Shown piece after piece: positions 9,169 through 17,522 of a DNA stretch of 64,000 nt. A program made the translations under genes and the position numbers. Position 1 is the stretch's first letter; every line of letters starts with the position of its first letter. Origin of the DNA: JBBSEX01 sp038239345 (lineage in GTDB: Bacteria; Acidobacteriota; Terriglobia; Bryobacterales; Bryobacteraceae). The stretch covers positions 62,001-126,000 of the forward strand of contig JBBSEX010000009.1 in the NCBI GenBank assembly GCA_038239345.1, read 5' to 3'. Below the pieces are notes generated by a model. The model searched no databases and was not told the origin of the DNA. It saw only the letters and a list, made by a program, of their open reading frames with translations.

Positions 9169-9177
9169 ATAAAAAGC

Positions 9178-9609
9178 ATGCAAACGGTAAGAACAAGCGG
9201 GCTGAAGGTTTGGGTTGTGCTGTGGAAAGCATTTGACGCCCTGCAGGATCAAGCGCATCGCCACATTGCCTCTCTGGGACTGGGACTATCCGACTTTGCG
9301 GTGCTGGAAGTCCTGCTACATAAGGGACCACTCCCGGTAAACACAATCGGCGGCAAAGTAAGATTGACCAGCGGATCGATCAGCGTCGCCGTGGATCGTC
9401 TGGAGGCCAAAGGATTGGTGATTCGCAAGGATGACGCAGCGGACCGCCGGGCCCGGATCGTTCACTTGACGGCGGCGGGCCGTAAACACATCAGAGCGGC
9501 ATTTATAGACCATGCCAGATTCATGGAAACTGCCGTGTCGATGTTGTCCGAATCCGAACGGAGGCAGGTTGTGGACTTGCTCAAGAAGCTCGGCCGATAC
9601 TCCGGCTAA
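9178..9609 (+). CDS. MarR family transcriptional regulator
   Basis: 143 residues from ATG 9178; an in-frame ATG at 9133 would place the operator inside the gene and is less likely. The winged helix-turn-helix is clear: LSDFAVLEVLLHKGPLPVNTIGGKV, then LTSGSISVAVDRLEAKGLVIRKDDAADRRARIVHLTAAGR, where the D-x-R-A/S-x wing is the family signature. There is no Cys in the N-terminal sensing region, so it is not an OhrR-type thiol sensor. The operator next to its own start implies autorepression together with control of pirin. The putative -10 lies only about 8 nt before the ATG, so the transcript may be nearly leaderless. Confidence 0.9.
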   Translation: MQTVRTSGLKVWVVLWKAFDALQDQAHRHIASLGLGLSDFAVLEVLLHKGPLPVNTIGGKVRLTSGSISVAVDRLEAKGLVIRKDDAADRRARIVHLTAAGRKHIRAAFIDHARFMETAVSMLSESERRQVVDLLKKLGRYSG

Positions 9610-9665
9610 GGGCCTTTCGGAGACTCGCGCCCTGAGATATACTTGCATCCGAAGGGAATACCAGC

Positions 9666-10496
9666 TTGCCTTACGAAGAGATCCTCTACCAGGTCGTGGA
9701 TAGGGTCGCGACCATCACTCTCAATCGCGCCGACAAATTGAACGCTTGGACGGCGGTGATGGAGAAAGACGTCCGCGACGCGATGTACAGCGCCGAAGCC
9801 GACGAGAACGTGCGCGTCATTATTCTGACGGGCGCCGGTCGCGGTTTTTGCGCGGGAGCTGATATGTCGCTGCTGGGTGGCATCGCCGCGAATGGGCTGC
9901 CATCGGAATCGCACGCGTTAAGTAACAAGACGAACGGTTCGCGACGCGAAGGCATTCGGGCGGATTTTCAGCGTAAATATTCCTACTTCCCCTCAATTCG
10001 AAAACCGATCATCGCCGCCATTAACGGGCCGGCCGTGGGGCTCGGCTTTATCATCACGCTCTATTGCGATCTGCGTTTCGCTTCCGACGCGGCGAAATTT
10101 GGAACCGCCTTCGCGCGCCGTGGGTTGATTGCCGAATACGGAATGGCGTGGCTGCTTCCCCGCTTGATTGGGATGGCTAACGCGCTCGACCTGCTGTTTT
10201 CCGCGCGGATCGTCGATGCCTCCGAAGCATTGCGAATGGGCCTTGTCAATAGAGTGCTTCCGCAGGACCAGTTCCTGGAAGGCGTGTCGATTTACGCTCG
10301 TGAACTGGCGAATAACGTCTCGCCACGCTCGCTGGCTGTGATCAAGGAACAGGTTTACAATGCTCAATTCGAGACTCTGGAAGAAGCCACGGTGGCCTCC
10401 GAGGAAGCGATGATTGAGAGCCTGCAATGTCAGGACTTCCGCGAGGGCGTGGCGCACTTCCTGGAAAAACGCGCGCCGGTCTTCACGGGAAAATAA
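9666..10496 (+). CDS. Enoyl-CoA hydratase/isomerase family protein
   Basis: 276 residues starting at TTG 9666 behind GAAGGGAA. Crotonase-fold motifs are RVIILTGAGRGFCAGADMS (oxyanion-hole region and CoA loop), then AAINGPAVGLGFIITLYCDLRFAS and GLIAEYGMAWLLPRLIGMANALDL. The second segment carries the usual glutamate (AEYG), so hydratase activity is plausible. It is 1 nt upstream of an acyl-CoA dehydrogenase and belongs to a beta-oxidation-like acyl-CoA degradation cluster. The specific acyl chain is unknown. Non-ATG start noted. Confidence 0.88.
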   Translation: MPYEEILYQVVDRVATITLNRADKLNAWTAVMEKDVRDAMYSAEADENVRVIILTGAGRGFCAGADMSLLGGIAANGLPSESHALSNKTNGSRREGIRADFQRKYSYFPSIRKPIIAAINGPAVGLGFIITLYCDLRFASDAAKFGTAFARRGLIAEYGMAWLLPRLIGMANALDLLFSARIVDASEALRMGLVNRVLPQDQFLEGVSIYARELANNVSPRSLAVIKEQVYNAQFETLEEATVASEEAMIESLQCQDFREGVAHFLEKRAPVFTGK

Positions 10497-10497
10497 C

Positions 10498-11721
10498 ATG
10501 GTTTTCGAATACTCCGACAAAGTACAAAATCTGCAGACGCGCCTGATCGCGTTTATGGATGAACATGTGTATCCAAGCGAGGCGGCGGTTCATGAAGAAA
10601 TCGGCAAGGGCGATCGCTGGCAGCCCTCTAAAATAATCGAGAGCCTGAAACCGAAGGCCCGTGCCGCAGGATTGTGGAACCTGTTTCTTCCCGCCAGCGA
10701 TCGGGGCGCCGGACTGAGCAATCTGGAATATGCGCCGCTGTGCGAAATCATGGGGCGAGTCCACTTTGCTCCGGAAGTCTTCAACTGTTCAGCGCCCGAT
10801 ACGGGGAACATGGAAGTGCTGGAACGTTACGGCGCCGAAGAGCACAAGGAGCGCTGGCTGAAGCCTTTGTTGGCCGGTGAAATTCGGTCCTGCTTCTCAA
10901 TGACCGAGCCCGATGTGGCTTCATCGGACGCAACCAACATCGAATCGAGCATCGTTCGCCAAGGTGATGAGTATGTCATCAACGGCCATAAGTGGTGGTC
11001 GTCGGGAGCGGGCGATCCGCGCTGCAAGATCTCGATTTTCATGGGCAAGACCGACCCCAGCGCACCCAAGCATAAACAGCAGTCGATGATCCTGGTCCCG
11101 ATGGACGCCCCCGGTGTGAAGATCCGCCGCATGCTGACGGTATTCGGCTATGATCATGCCCCGCATGGGCACGGCGAAGTAACGTTTGAGAACGTGCGCG
11201 TGCCGGCATCCTATATTCTGCTTGGCGAAGGCCGAGGCTTCGAAATCGCGCAAGGGCGCCTGGGGCCGGGGCGTATTCACCATTGCATGCGCCTGATAGG
11301 TTTGGCCGAACGCGCCTTGGCATCGATGTGTAAGCGCGTGCAGCAGCGAACAGCATTTGGGAAAAAGATCGCCGAGCAAGGCACCATTCGCGCCGACATC
11401 GCCGATTCCCGAATGGAAATCGAACAGGCGCGTTTACTGACATTGAAAGCCGCTTACATGATGGACACTCTAGGCAACAAGGCGGCCAAAGCGGAGATCG
11501 CGATGATCAAGGTGATCGCGCCGAATGTCGCGTTGCGAGTGCTTGACCGGGCGATACAAGCGCACGGCGCGGCTGGTGTGTGTCAGGATTTCGATCTTGC
11601 CGCCGCCTGGGCGGGAGCGCGGACGCTGCGCCTGGCCGATGGGCCCGACGAGGTGCATCGCGAGTCCGTCGCCAAGCTGGAATTGGACAAGCATCAGATC
11701 GCCCACGCCGCCACGAAATGA
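10498..11721 (+). CDS. Acyl-CoA dehydrogenase (ACAD10/11-like)
   Basis: 407 residues from ATG 10498, one base after the previous stop. FAD and substrate motifs are CFSMTEPDVASSDATN and INGHKWWSSGAGDPRC. The helix ending RTAFGKKIAEQGTIRADIAD and the terminal QAHGAAGVCQDFDLA plus LADGPDEVHRE give the family C-terminus; an acidic residue (D in DGPDEVH) sits where the catalytic base is found in ACAD10/11-type enzymes. It oxidises an acyl-CoA to the enoyl-CoA that the upstream hydratase would use. Electrons would go to ETF, whose genes are not in this window. Its stop overlaps the next start as ATGA. Confidence 0.92.
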   Translation: MVFEYSDKVQNLQTRLIAFMDEHVYPSEAAVHEEIGKGDRWQPSKIIESLKPKARAAGLWNLFLPASDRGAGLSNLEYAPLCEIMGRVHFAPEVFNCSAPDTGNMEVLERYGAEEHKERWLKPLLAGEIRSCFSMTEPDVASSDATNIESSIVRQGDEYVINGHKWWSSGAGDPRCKISIFMGKTDPSAPKHKQQSMILVPMDAPGVKIRRMLTVFGYDHAPHGHGEVTFENVRVPASYILLGEGRGFEIAQGRLGPGRIHHCMRLIGLAERALASMCKRVQQRTAFGKKIAEQGTIRADIADSRMEIEQARLLTLKAAYMMDTLGNKAAKAEIAMIKVIAPNVALRVLDRAIQAHGAAGVCQDFDLAAAWAGARTLRLADGPDEVHRESVAKLELDKHQIAHAATK

Positions 11722-12386
11722 GCGTTCTAACGCTTGTTCGCCATGGGCAAGCCACCCCGTTTGAAGAAGAAACCGATCGCCTTTCGCCTCTGGGGGAGTT
11801 GCAAGCCCGGGCGCTGGGCAGTTACTGGTCTGAACATAAAATCGCGTTCGATGAAGTCGTGCGTGGATCGTTAATTCGGCATCGACGTACAGAAGAGATC
11901 GTGGCCGAGACTTATGCCGAAGCAGGTCTCAGTTGGCCGCAAGCCGGTGTCGACGACGGATGGAATGAATATGACGCCACGGGCATTCTCGGCGGCCAAA
12001 CCTTTGCGCTGCCCGCGGCCCCCGAAGACCGTAATCGGCAGTTTCAACGCCTGTTTGAAGCGGTAATGCTGGATTGGTTGGAGGACCGCCTGCGTTACGA
12101 TGGGTTCGAACCGTTCTCCGCCTTTCAACAACGCATGCGTGCCGCTATGCTGGAAGTACAAAACGGACCCGGCAATCGGCGCGTAGCAGTTTTTACATCT
12201 GGCGGACCCATCGGACTCTGTGTGCAAACGGCGCTCTCGGCGCCAGACCGCAGTTTTCTCGATATCAACTGGCGCGTGCGAAACTGCTCGCTGACCGAGT
12301 TCACATTCAGCAAAAATCGCTTCACGCTCGATTCTTTCAACAATTTGCCGCATTTGGAAACTTCCACCCTTCTCACTTATCGCTGA
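11718..12386 (+). CDS. Histidine phosphatase superfamily protein lacking the second canonical His
   Basis: 222 residues. LVRHGQATP at residues 6-14 gives the phosphohistidine motif R-H-G (H9), and SLIRHRRTEEIVAETY supplies the phosphate pocket arginines. The position of the usual S/V-H-G-G motif reads FTSGGPIG (S161), so the second canonical histidine is absent. It overlaps the acyl-CoA dehydrogenase by 4 nt (ATGA) and is thus part of the acyl-CoA cluster. The substrate could be a phosphorylated small molecule; whether it is fully active cannot be judged from sequence. Confidence 0.85.
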   Translation: MSVLTLVRHGQATPFEEETDRLSPLGELQARALGSYWSEHKIAFDEVVRGSLIRHRRTEEIVAETYAEAGLSWPQAGVDDGWNEYDATGILGGQTFALPAAPEDRNRQFQRLFEAVMLDWLEDRLRYDGFEPFSAFQQRMRAAMLEVQNGPGNRRVAVFTSGGPIGLCVQTALSAPDRSFLDINWRVRNCSLTEFTFSKNRFTLDSFNNLPHLETSTLLTYR

Positions 12387-12399
12387 GACAAAATCATTC

Positions 12400-13554
12400 T
12401 TAATGCGTAGTGCTTTCCACAATTTTACGAATCTCGCGAACCGTGATATCCAGTTCTTCGTCCTTCGTGTAGAAATGGGGAGCGATGCGAATCCCGGCGC
12501 CGGGCCGGTAGTCGACTAGAATATCGCGCCGCGAGAGTTCCTTTACTACTTCCATGCCGTGGGGAACTTCAAACGCAATCGTCCCTCCACGTTCTTCGGG
12601 ATTCCGCGGGCATTTCGCGGCGAATCCAGCTTCTTCGGCAATCTCAATAAGCCGCGCGGTCTGGCGCATCGATTTCGCGCGAATCTGTTCGACGCCAATT
12701 TCGTCGATAATTTCGTACCCCGAACGGGCCGAGTACATCGCCGGCACATTCGGTGTTCCATTGAGAAACCGCGTGATATCGGGAGCGTATTCGATTGCAT
12801 GGTCATCGAAGAGGAAAGGGTGGGCGTGGGCTGCCCAACCCGTCATACGGGGCTCCAATTCTGGCCAGCGATCGCGACGTACATACAGATAGCCGGCGCC
12901 TGGTCCGCCGCAAAGCCACTTCACCGAACCGCCCGTTGCGAAATCCAGCCCCAGATCGCGGACATTGATCGGCAGTGTGCCAGCAGACTGATACAAGTCG
13001 GCCACAACCAACGCTCCGCATTCATGAGCGCGCCGCGTCAGTGCTTTCAAATCTTGAATGAATGCACTGCGAAACAGGACGTGCGAAACAGAGACGAGCG
13101 CCGTTTCTTCGTCGATCGCGGCGAGCATTTTTTCCAGAGATATTACGATTCCATCGTCCGATGGCACTGTCTCGATCCGCGCCCCCGTCTTCGCCAGCTC
13201 GTGAAAGATGTAGAGGTTCGTGGAAAAGTTCATCTGCTCGGAAACGATCTTATTGCGCTTCGCCGTCCAATCGAAACAAGAGAGCACAATCGATTGGCAG
13301 ATGGAGACGTTCTGATGGATAACAACCTCGCCTTGCCCGGCACCGATGATCTTGCCTACAAGATCGCCCACGGTTACCGGCATATCCCACCAACCCTCTT
13401 CCCAGGCGCGGATTCCACGGGTAGCCCAGACGTCGGCGAATTCATTCAGACGATCACGCGTTCGCCGCGGCATAGCACCTAGCGAATGGCTGATCATGTA
13501 CACGGAGTTTGCCAGAATCGGGAATTCTTTGCGCCAGTCTAGAAGGGTGTCCAT
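12400..13554 (-). CDS. Class V aminotransferase-fold PLP enzyme, kynureninase-like
   Basis: 384 residues. The overall arrangement fits fold-type I class V PLP enzymes: an N-terminal YMISHSLGAMP, cofactor-binding IHQNVSICQSIVL, the aspartate in VVADLYQSAGTLPIN and the Schiff-base lysine in GGSVKWLCGGPGAGYLYV. The KWLCGGPG stretch is close to the kynureninase active-site loop. Kynureninase cleaves kynurenine to anthranilate and alanine, but no other tryptophan-degradation gene is nearby, so the substrate is uncertain; a related desulfurase or aminotransferase is possible. It is convergent with the phosphatase gene, 13 nt away. Confidence 0.8.
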   Translation of the reverse strand: MDTLLDWRKEFPILANSVYMISHSLGAMPRRTRDRLNEFADVWATRGIRAWEEGWWDMPVTVGDLVGKIIGAGQGEVVIHQNVSICQSIVLSCFDWTAKRNKIVSEQMNFSTNLYIFHELAKTGARIETVPSDDGIVISLEKMLAAIDEETALVSVSHVLFRSAFIQDLKALTRRAHECGALVVADLYQSAGTLPINVRDLGLDFATGGSVKWLCGGPGAGYLYVRRDRWPELEPRMTGWAAHAHPFLFDDHAIEYAPDITRFLNGTPNVPAMYSARSGYEIIDEIGVEQIRAKSMRQTARLIEIAEEAGFAAKCPRNPEERGGTIAFEVPHGMEVVKELSRRDILVDYRPGAGIRIAPHFYTKDEELDITVREIRKIVESTTH

Positions 13555-13623
13555 GCATGAAAGCTTAGACCGTTCGCGCGCCCGCCACCAATAGCCAGAC
13601 GCGCGATCACCGGTCTGATGCTT

Positions 13624-14529
13624 CTACTTGGTAATGATCGTCGTCCGAATGTTTTCGGTTTGCACAGCGTAGTCGGCAGGTTGTTCGAAGAGGCTCAGCG
13701 GAAGATTTCCGCGCTGCACTCCGCGCAGATTGTACGTCGTATTTCCAAAGCGGGGGTCGGTGGTAGTCGATTGCACCACGGCTTCAATTTCTGGCGAATA
13801 CCAGGATTCCGTTGTGGTGATAATTGGAAGCTCATTTCCAATCTGTCCGGCCGCAATCGTCATCGTGGTGCGCGTACCTGTGCATTCCAAGCTCTCGATA
13901 GTCCGCTTACCCAGATCCTCCTTCTTACTATCGCTTTGCGCCGCCGCGATCATCTTCAACGGCAGCCGATCCATCATTACAGTGCTCCGCATCGCAATAG
14001 TTCCCGCACCGCCCCCGGCGGCTGTACCCTCCGAGCGCGAGATCCGCCGGACCGTCTTCGCCGATGAATCGATTACGTAATCGACTTTAGCCACGGGATC
14101 GGAGATGAATATGAATGTGGCCGGCGAGTTGGGTGGTCCCGCTTCCTCACGCCGTGTGCGCCCGTTCTGATCGCGATATTGCTTGCTGACGCTGCGGCGC
14201 GTAATCCGGTTGCTGTCGCCAAGCACCTGCACCATCTCCGTCACCGCTTCGGCCTCATAGGGCTTGTCCTTCAAAATCTTATTGCCAATGAACTCACTGG
14301 ACATGACGTAGCTCACGTTCGCCGTCCGCTTCTCCTGTAGGAGCTTTAGCTCATCTGGCACAGCTTGCCCCATCGCGGTAAATTGAACCGTCACCGGACC
14401 CCCGACCGGACCGCTGGACTGCCCCGCTTCCGCCAAAAGTTTAGCCTCCAGTTCACTCGACTGCGCGAACAGTGAAAACGTAAGTGAGCCGGCTATCAGG
14501 ACGCCGGGAAATATCTGTTTGTATGTCAT
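13624..14529 (-). CDS. Secreted protein of unknown function in an ECF sigma operon
   Basis: 301 residues beginning with a signal peptide (MTYKQIFPGVLIAGSLTFSLFAQ), with GGAGA 5 nt before the ATG. I do not recognise a domain. The body is rich in beta-prone segments such as ADLEYVIDS-type repeats, no cysteines stand out, and no transmembrane segment follows the signal, so it is probably periplasmic or outer-membrane-associated. It is third in a minus-strand run after the sigma factor (15094-15705) and the single-pass membrane protein (14561-15097), 31 nt behind the latter. By position it may be a target or an envelope sensor of that system (inference). Confidence 0.6.
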   Translation of the reverse strand: MTYKQIFPGVLIAGSLTFSLFAQSSELEAKLLAEAGQSSGPVGGPVTVQFTAMGQAVPDELKLLQEKRTANVSYVMSSEFIGNKILKDKPYEAEAVTEMVQVLGDSNRITRRSVSKQYRDQNGRTRREEAGPPNSPATFIFISDPVAKVDYVIDSSAKTVRRISRSEGTAAGGGAGTIAMRSTVMMDRLPLKMIAAAQSDSKKEDLGKRTIESLECTGTRTTMTIAAGQIGNELPIITTTESWYSPEIEAVVQSTTTDPRFGNTTYNLRGVQRGNLPLSLFEQPADYAVQTENIRTTIITK

Positions 14530-14560
14530 GTGTTCTCCATCTTTGTCTTACTCCGAAACT

Positions 14561-15097
14561 TTACTGAATAAACCGCACAGCCCGCGCAAAGCCATCATCG
14601 CCAACAACAAGATCCGCTCGAACCAGTTCAGCCGCGCGTGGCGGCGGGACATCGAATCCGTATTGACGCAGTTCGCCCTTCGGCACGCTAACTCTCAGAA
14701 TGTTCGTTTCCAAAGGCATCGGCAGCGCTTCCGCTCCTGGAAGAGGGATAAACTCCGTCACGAATTCCCTTAGGCGTACCGGTCGAATCGTCGCCCTTCT
14801 GTTCTCCACCACTCGCTTCTCAATCTGCGCAGGAGGCGCGGCTTTCGGGATGACGCTGGGCGACACCTTGGCTATCTCTACCTTTTTCACCAGCGGGTTC
14901 ACCGGCACTGGTCTCCTTTGCCACAACACCACGCCAATGAGCGCAGCAGCGGCGATCGACGCGAACCAGATGCGAGTGCCCCTCTTAGCGGGCGATCTTG
15001 CGGCTAGAGCTAGATGCGCCCCCACATGCGCAGGCGGCGGTAAGCGCCGATGATCAATTCTCACTTCCCCTAAAATTTCGTCAAGTTCTTCGTTCAT
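14561..15097 (-). CDS. Single-pass membrane protein, candidate anti-sigma factor
   Basis: 178 residues. The N-terminal 40 are predicted cytoplasmic, followed by one hydrophobic helix (IWFASIAAAALIGVVLW, about residues 43-59) and then a Pro/Val-rich periplasmic region (VIPKAAPPAQ). The start overlaps the sigma factor stop as ATGA, which implies coupled translation. Position and one-TM topology fit an anti-sigma factor, but there is no zinc-binding H-x3-C-x2-C motif and no RskA/ZAS domain that I recognise. Function is inferred from context only. Confidence 0.55.
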   Translation of the reverse strand: MNEELDEILGEVRIDHRRLPPPAHVGAHLALAARSPAKRGTRIWFASIAAAALIGVVLWQRRPVPVNPLVKKVEIAKVSPSVIPKAAPPAQIEKRVVENRRATIRPVRLREFVTEFIPLPGAEALPMPLETNILRVSVPKGELRQYGFDVPPPRAAELVRADLVVGDDGFARAVRFIQ

Positions 15098-15705
15098 CTC
15101 TTATTCCCCGGAGATCTCATCGCCGCGTTATCGCCCAGCAACAATGCAAGCCGGCCTTTAGCCCGATGTAACCTGGAGCGCACAGTTCCTACCGGTACAC
15201 CAATCACCGCCGACGCTTCTTCATACGTCATCTCTTCCAGTTCACACAGAATTACGACTTCCTTAAATACCGCTGGCAGATCGTCGATTCCGCGCTGCAC
15301 GGCCGCAATACCCTCCCTCCGCGTCAGGGCAATGCCTGGATCGTCGTCAGAACAGGAAGCCTCGAATGCATCTTCGAAAGGTTCAGCCAGCAGTTGCCGC
15401 CGCGATCGCTCCAGATGTTTCCAGATTTGGTTGCGGGCGATCGCGCAGAGCCATGTCGAAAGCGATGCGCGGCTGGAATCAAACCCTTCGTTTCGCTTTA
15501 ACAATGCCAGAAAGACTTCCTGCGTGACGTCCTCGGCAACCGATTGGTCCTGGCTCAGACGCATGGCAAAGCGATAAACCAATCCGCCGTGGCGTCGATA
15601 TATCGCGGCCATTGCCCGTTCGCCGTCGCTCGAGAGAGCTTCGCACAATTCCTTGTCGGATTCCGTATCGGGATTTTGTTTTCTGCGCCTCGCGAACATC
15701 TTCAC
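15094..15705 (-). CDS. RNA polymerase ECF sigma factor
   Basis: 203 residues. Region 2 reads AAIYRRHGGLVYRFAMRLSQDQSVAEDVTQEVFL with the D-V-T-Q-E-V-F core-binding motif, then SLSTWLCAIARNQIWKHLER. Region 4 is LPAVFKEVVILCELEEMTYEEASAVIGVPVGTVRSRLHRAKGRL, a clear helix-turn-helix. It directs RNA polymerase to an unknown regulon. The following gene overlaps by 4 nt and encodes a membrane protein, so activity is probably held at the membrane. The extra acidic linker (FEDAFEASCSDDDPG) between regions is ordinary for the class. No binding site for it was identified in this window. Confidence 0.92.
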   Translation of the reverse strand: MKMFARRRKQNPDTESDKELCEALSSDGERAMAAIYRRHGGLVYRFAMRLSQDQSVAEDVTQEVFLALLKRNEGFDSSRASLSTWLCAIARNQIWKHLERSRRQLLAEPFEDAFEASCSDDDPGIALTRREGIAAVQRGIDDLPAVFKEVVILCELEEMTYEEASAVIGVPVGTVRSRLHRAKGRLALLLGDNAAMRSPGNKR

Positions 15706-15822
15706 TCATGATTACGCCACATGAGAAAAGAGTTCCCGGCCAGATTTATGGCGTGCGGAGGGCGCCGGGGGAATTTTTAGCCAGGCAGGATCTGAGGAGT
15801 ACGCGAATCCACCGCAATAATT

Positions 15823-16053
15823 TTAGACGGAAGTCTTGGCAGCGCTTCCGGTGCCGACGGCATTATGCGTGGTGCGGCTGGTTGCAGTGGAACTGGCGGA
15901 TCCAAGGTCGGCCACACGGCCCCCGGCGGGACGGCTGGCCTCGCGGGCCGCCTTGATCTCTTCCGGTGAGCGCAAATCGGGCTCTGACAACTTCACGTTG
16001 TCTTTCTTTCGGGCAACCTGGCGCTTATGTCGCTTTGCTAATCGTTTATCCAT
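15823..16053 (-). CDS. Small basic protein of unknown function (76 aa)
   Basis: 76 residues from the ATG at 16053. The first third is strongly basic (MDKRLAKRHKRQVARKK), the middle has a plain acidic-then-basic helix (SEPDLRSPEEIKAAREASRP) and the tail is Ser/Thr/Gly/Ala-rich. No family is recognised; such a pattern recalls nucleic-acid-binding microproteins. A longer upstream reading with a hydrophobic patch is possible but lacks a good start. Base composition and strand are like the neighbours, and nothing close by looks co-operonic. It may be a real small gene or a chance open frame; the charge layout favours the former. Confidence 0.45.
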   Translation of the reverse strand: MDKRLAKRHKRQVARKKDNVKLSEPDLRSPEEIKAAREASRPAGGRVADLGSASSTATSRTTHNAVGTGSAAKTSV

Positions 16054-16198
16054 ACAAGACTTTCTTTCACGCCATTTGAAAAAACAATGATCTATAGGCA
16101 GGAACAGTAGAAATACAGTCTTTAGGCTATCACGATTCTGACGCAGGTGGATACCAGGAGGGAGGTTTGGTCCTCTGGACACGCGCGGTGCCTCGACT

Positions 16199-16225
16199 GC
16201 GGCCGGCGGTAAGAGGGCCGGCCGC
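16199..16225 (-). terminator. GC-rich hairpin downstream of the ScyD-like gene
   Basis: A 9-bp perfect inverted repeat (GCGGCCGGC at 16199-16207, GCCGGCCGC at 16217-16225) with a 9-nt loop stands 22 nt after the ScyD-like stop. There is no clear T-tract, so it may act as a stabilising 3' structure rather than a simple intrinsic terminator. A decayed copy of this stretch occurs near 25206-25240. Confidence 0.55.
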
Positions 16226-16246
16226 GCGATCCTTAGACCTTCCCGC

Positions 16247-17374
16247 TTAGTTGATTTTCAAGCGCTGAATCTGCCCTCGCAATTCAAGGATGAAGAGCTC
16301 GCTGGTCGTCTCGTCAAAGACCATGCTCACCGGCGTGATGAACGTGCCCGCCACCTGAGCCTCGGCGGTATCGAATCGTAGTAGCCGACCAGGAGGAGCA
16401 GGGTTGGCGCTCTGATTCGCGCTGAACTCCAGCACGAAGAACTGAGGCCGGGCGCCGGGCCTGGCACGCCACAGCACGTCTGTAGCGGAGGTCAGATAAA
16501 AAATGAACGGTTCGGCAGCGCCCGTTTCCGGGTTCACGGCTAATACCCGGCCGTTACCGTCGGCGAACGGAAACCCGCTGAGAAAGCTGACCAGCACTGA
16601 ATCGCCGTAAATCCGTAGACTGGTGGGAACCGCATCGACTACGGGCGGCCCGACTGGAGTCGGATTCGCGAGCGGACTAAATCGTGAAACTCTCCGCCAG
16701 CGGCCGGTTGTCGTATCAATCCGCAACAGGCAGTTCTGCGAGGCGTCGGTCAGATAGAGGATGCGGCCGTCTTCCGACAGAGCCAGACCCCAGGGATTGG
16801 AGAACTTGTAAAGGGCCACCGGATTCGGCTCGGCGATTGGGAAGCGGGTGAGGAGGGAGATACGCGCGGTGGCGCCCGCATCCGCGAGTTCCACCTCTCC
16901 CCCGTCGTTCAGCACCTGCTGATGCTGCGCCGTCATGTGGAACGTACTGCCCATCACATCTACGTCGGCGCTGAAGTGGATTTCGAGCAGCGACGAGAAG
17001 ATCGGCGAAGAAGCGCCCTGAGGATTCAGTATAGATGTCCCCGGAGTAGCGCCCGCACGCTCGGAGTCCCCCGGACCGAGGGTCAGATACAGAGTACGGT
17101 CGCGAAGTGCCATTGCGGCAGGACCACTGGCCCCCGCCAAGGTGACCTCGGTCCCCGACGGCAAGCCGTCTATAAGACTCCTCCGCACGCCTGCCCGGCT
17201 CACGAAGGACACCCGACCTGAATTGGGACTTGTGCTGCCCTCCGTGACCAGAAAATTGCCCTGCCCAGTAAGGATGATTTTGACCGGAGCTTGCAGCCCC
17301 GTAATCAAAGTTTGCGGCTGGCACCAGGCTGATGACGCGAGAAGTAGAAAAGGGATCAGTGATTTTATCGACAT
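16247..17374 (-). CDS. Secreted ScyD/ScyE-like beta-propeller protein
   Basis: 375 residues from ATG 17374, which gives a clean signal peptide (MSIKSLIPFLLLASSAWC); a longer reading from 17512 adds a non-hydrophobic N-terminus and is rejected. Repeats of the form TGLQAPVKIILTGQGNFLVTEG, NPWGLALSEDGRILYLTDAS and GRVLAVNPETGA fit the NHL/propeller fold of the ScyD/ScyE family, named from scytonemin genes but widespread with no established function. C-terminal TSELFILELRGQ closes the last blade. A decayed copy of its 3' end lies at 25191-25441, so this locus has supplied sequence to a rearrangement about 9 kb away. It is divergent from the winged-helix gene. Confidence 0.72.
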   Translation of the reverse strand: MSIKSLIPFLLLASSAWCQPQTLITGLQAPVKIILTGQGNFLVTEGSTSPNSGRVSFVSRAGVRRSLIDGLPSGTEVTLAGASGPAAMALRDRTLYLTLGPGDSERAGATPGTSILNPQGASSPIFSSLLEIHFSADVDVMGSTFHMTAQHQQVLNDGGEVELADAGATARISLLTRFPIAEPNPVALYKFSNPWGLALSEDGRILYLTDASQNCLLRIDTTTGRWRRVSRFSPLANPTPVGPPVVDAVPTSLRIYGDSVLVSFLSGFPFADGNGRVLAVNPETGAAEPFIFYLTSATDVLWRARPGARPQFFVLEFSANQSANPAPPGRLLRFDTAEAQVAGTFITPVSMVFDETTSELFILELRGQIQRLKIN

Positions 17375-17522
17375 GCGATGAACTTTAACCCGGAAATGGC
17401 ATACGATCCATGGAGTTCGGCTGGAGTTCACCTCAGCCCGGAAGCTATTGAGCAGAGGTGGATTACGTCGCATCCTCAGCGCTGATTGACTCGACCTCAA
17501 CTCTTGATACACTCACTCTGAT

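Noticed and set aside
8230..9264. Longer pirin reading with about 50 extra N-terminal residues
   Set aside because: It would read through the divergent operator region; the ATG at 9114 has a GAGGAAG ribosome site and matches the family N-terminus.
8821..9609. Longer reading of marR starting within pirin
   Set aside because: It overlaps the opposite-strand pirin gene and the operators; the conserved family part begins at ATG 9178.
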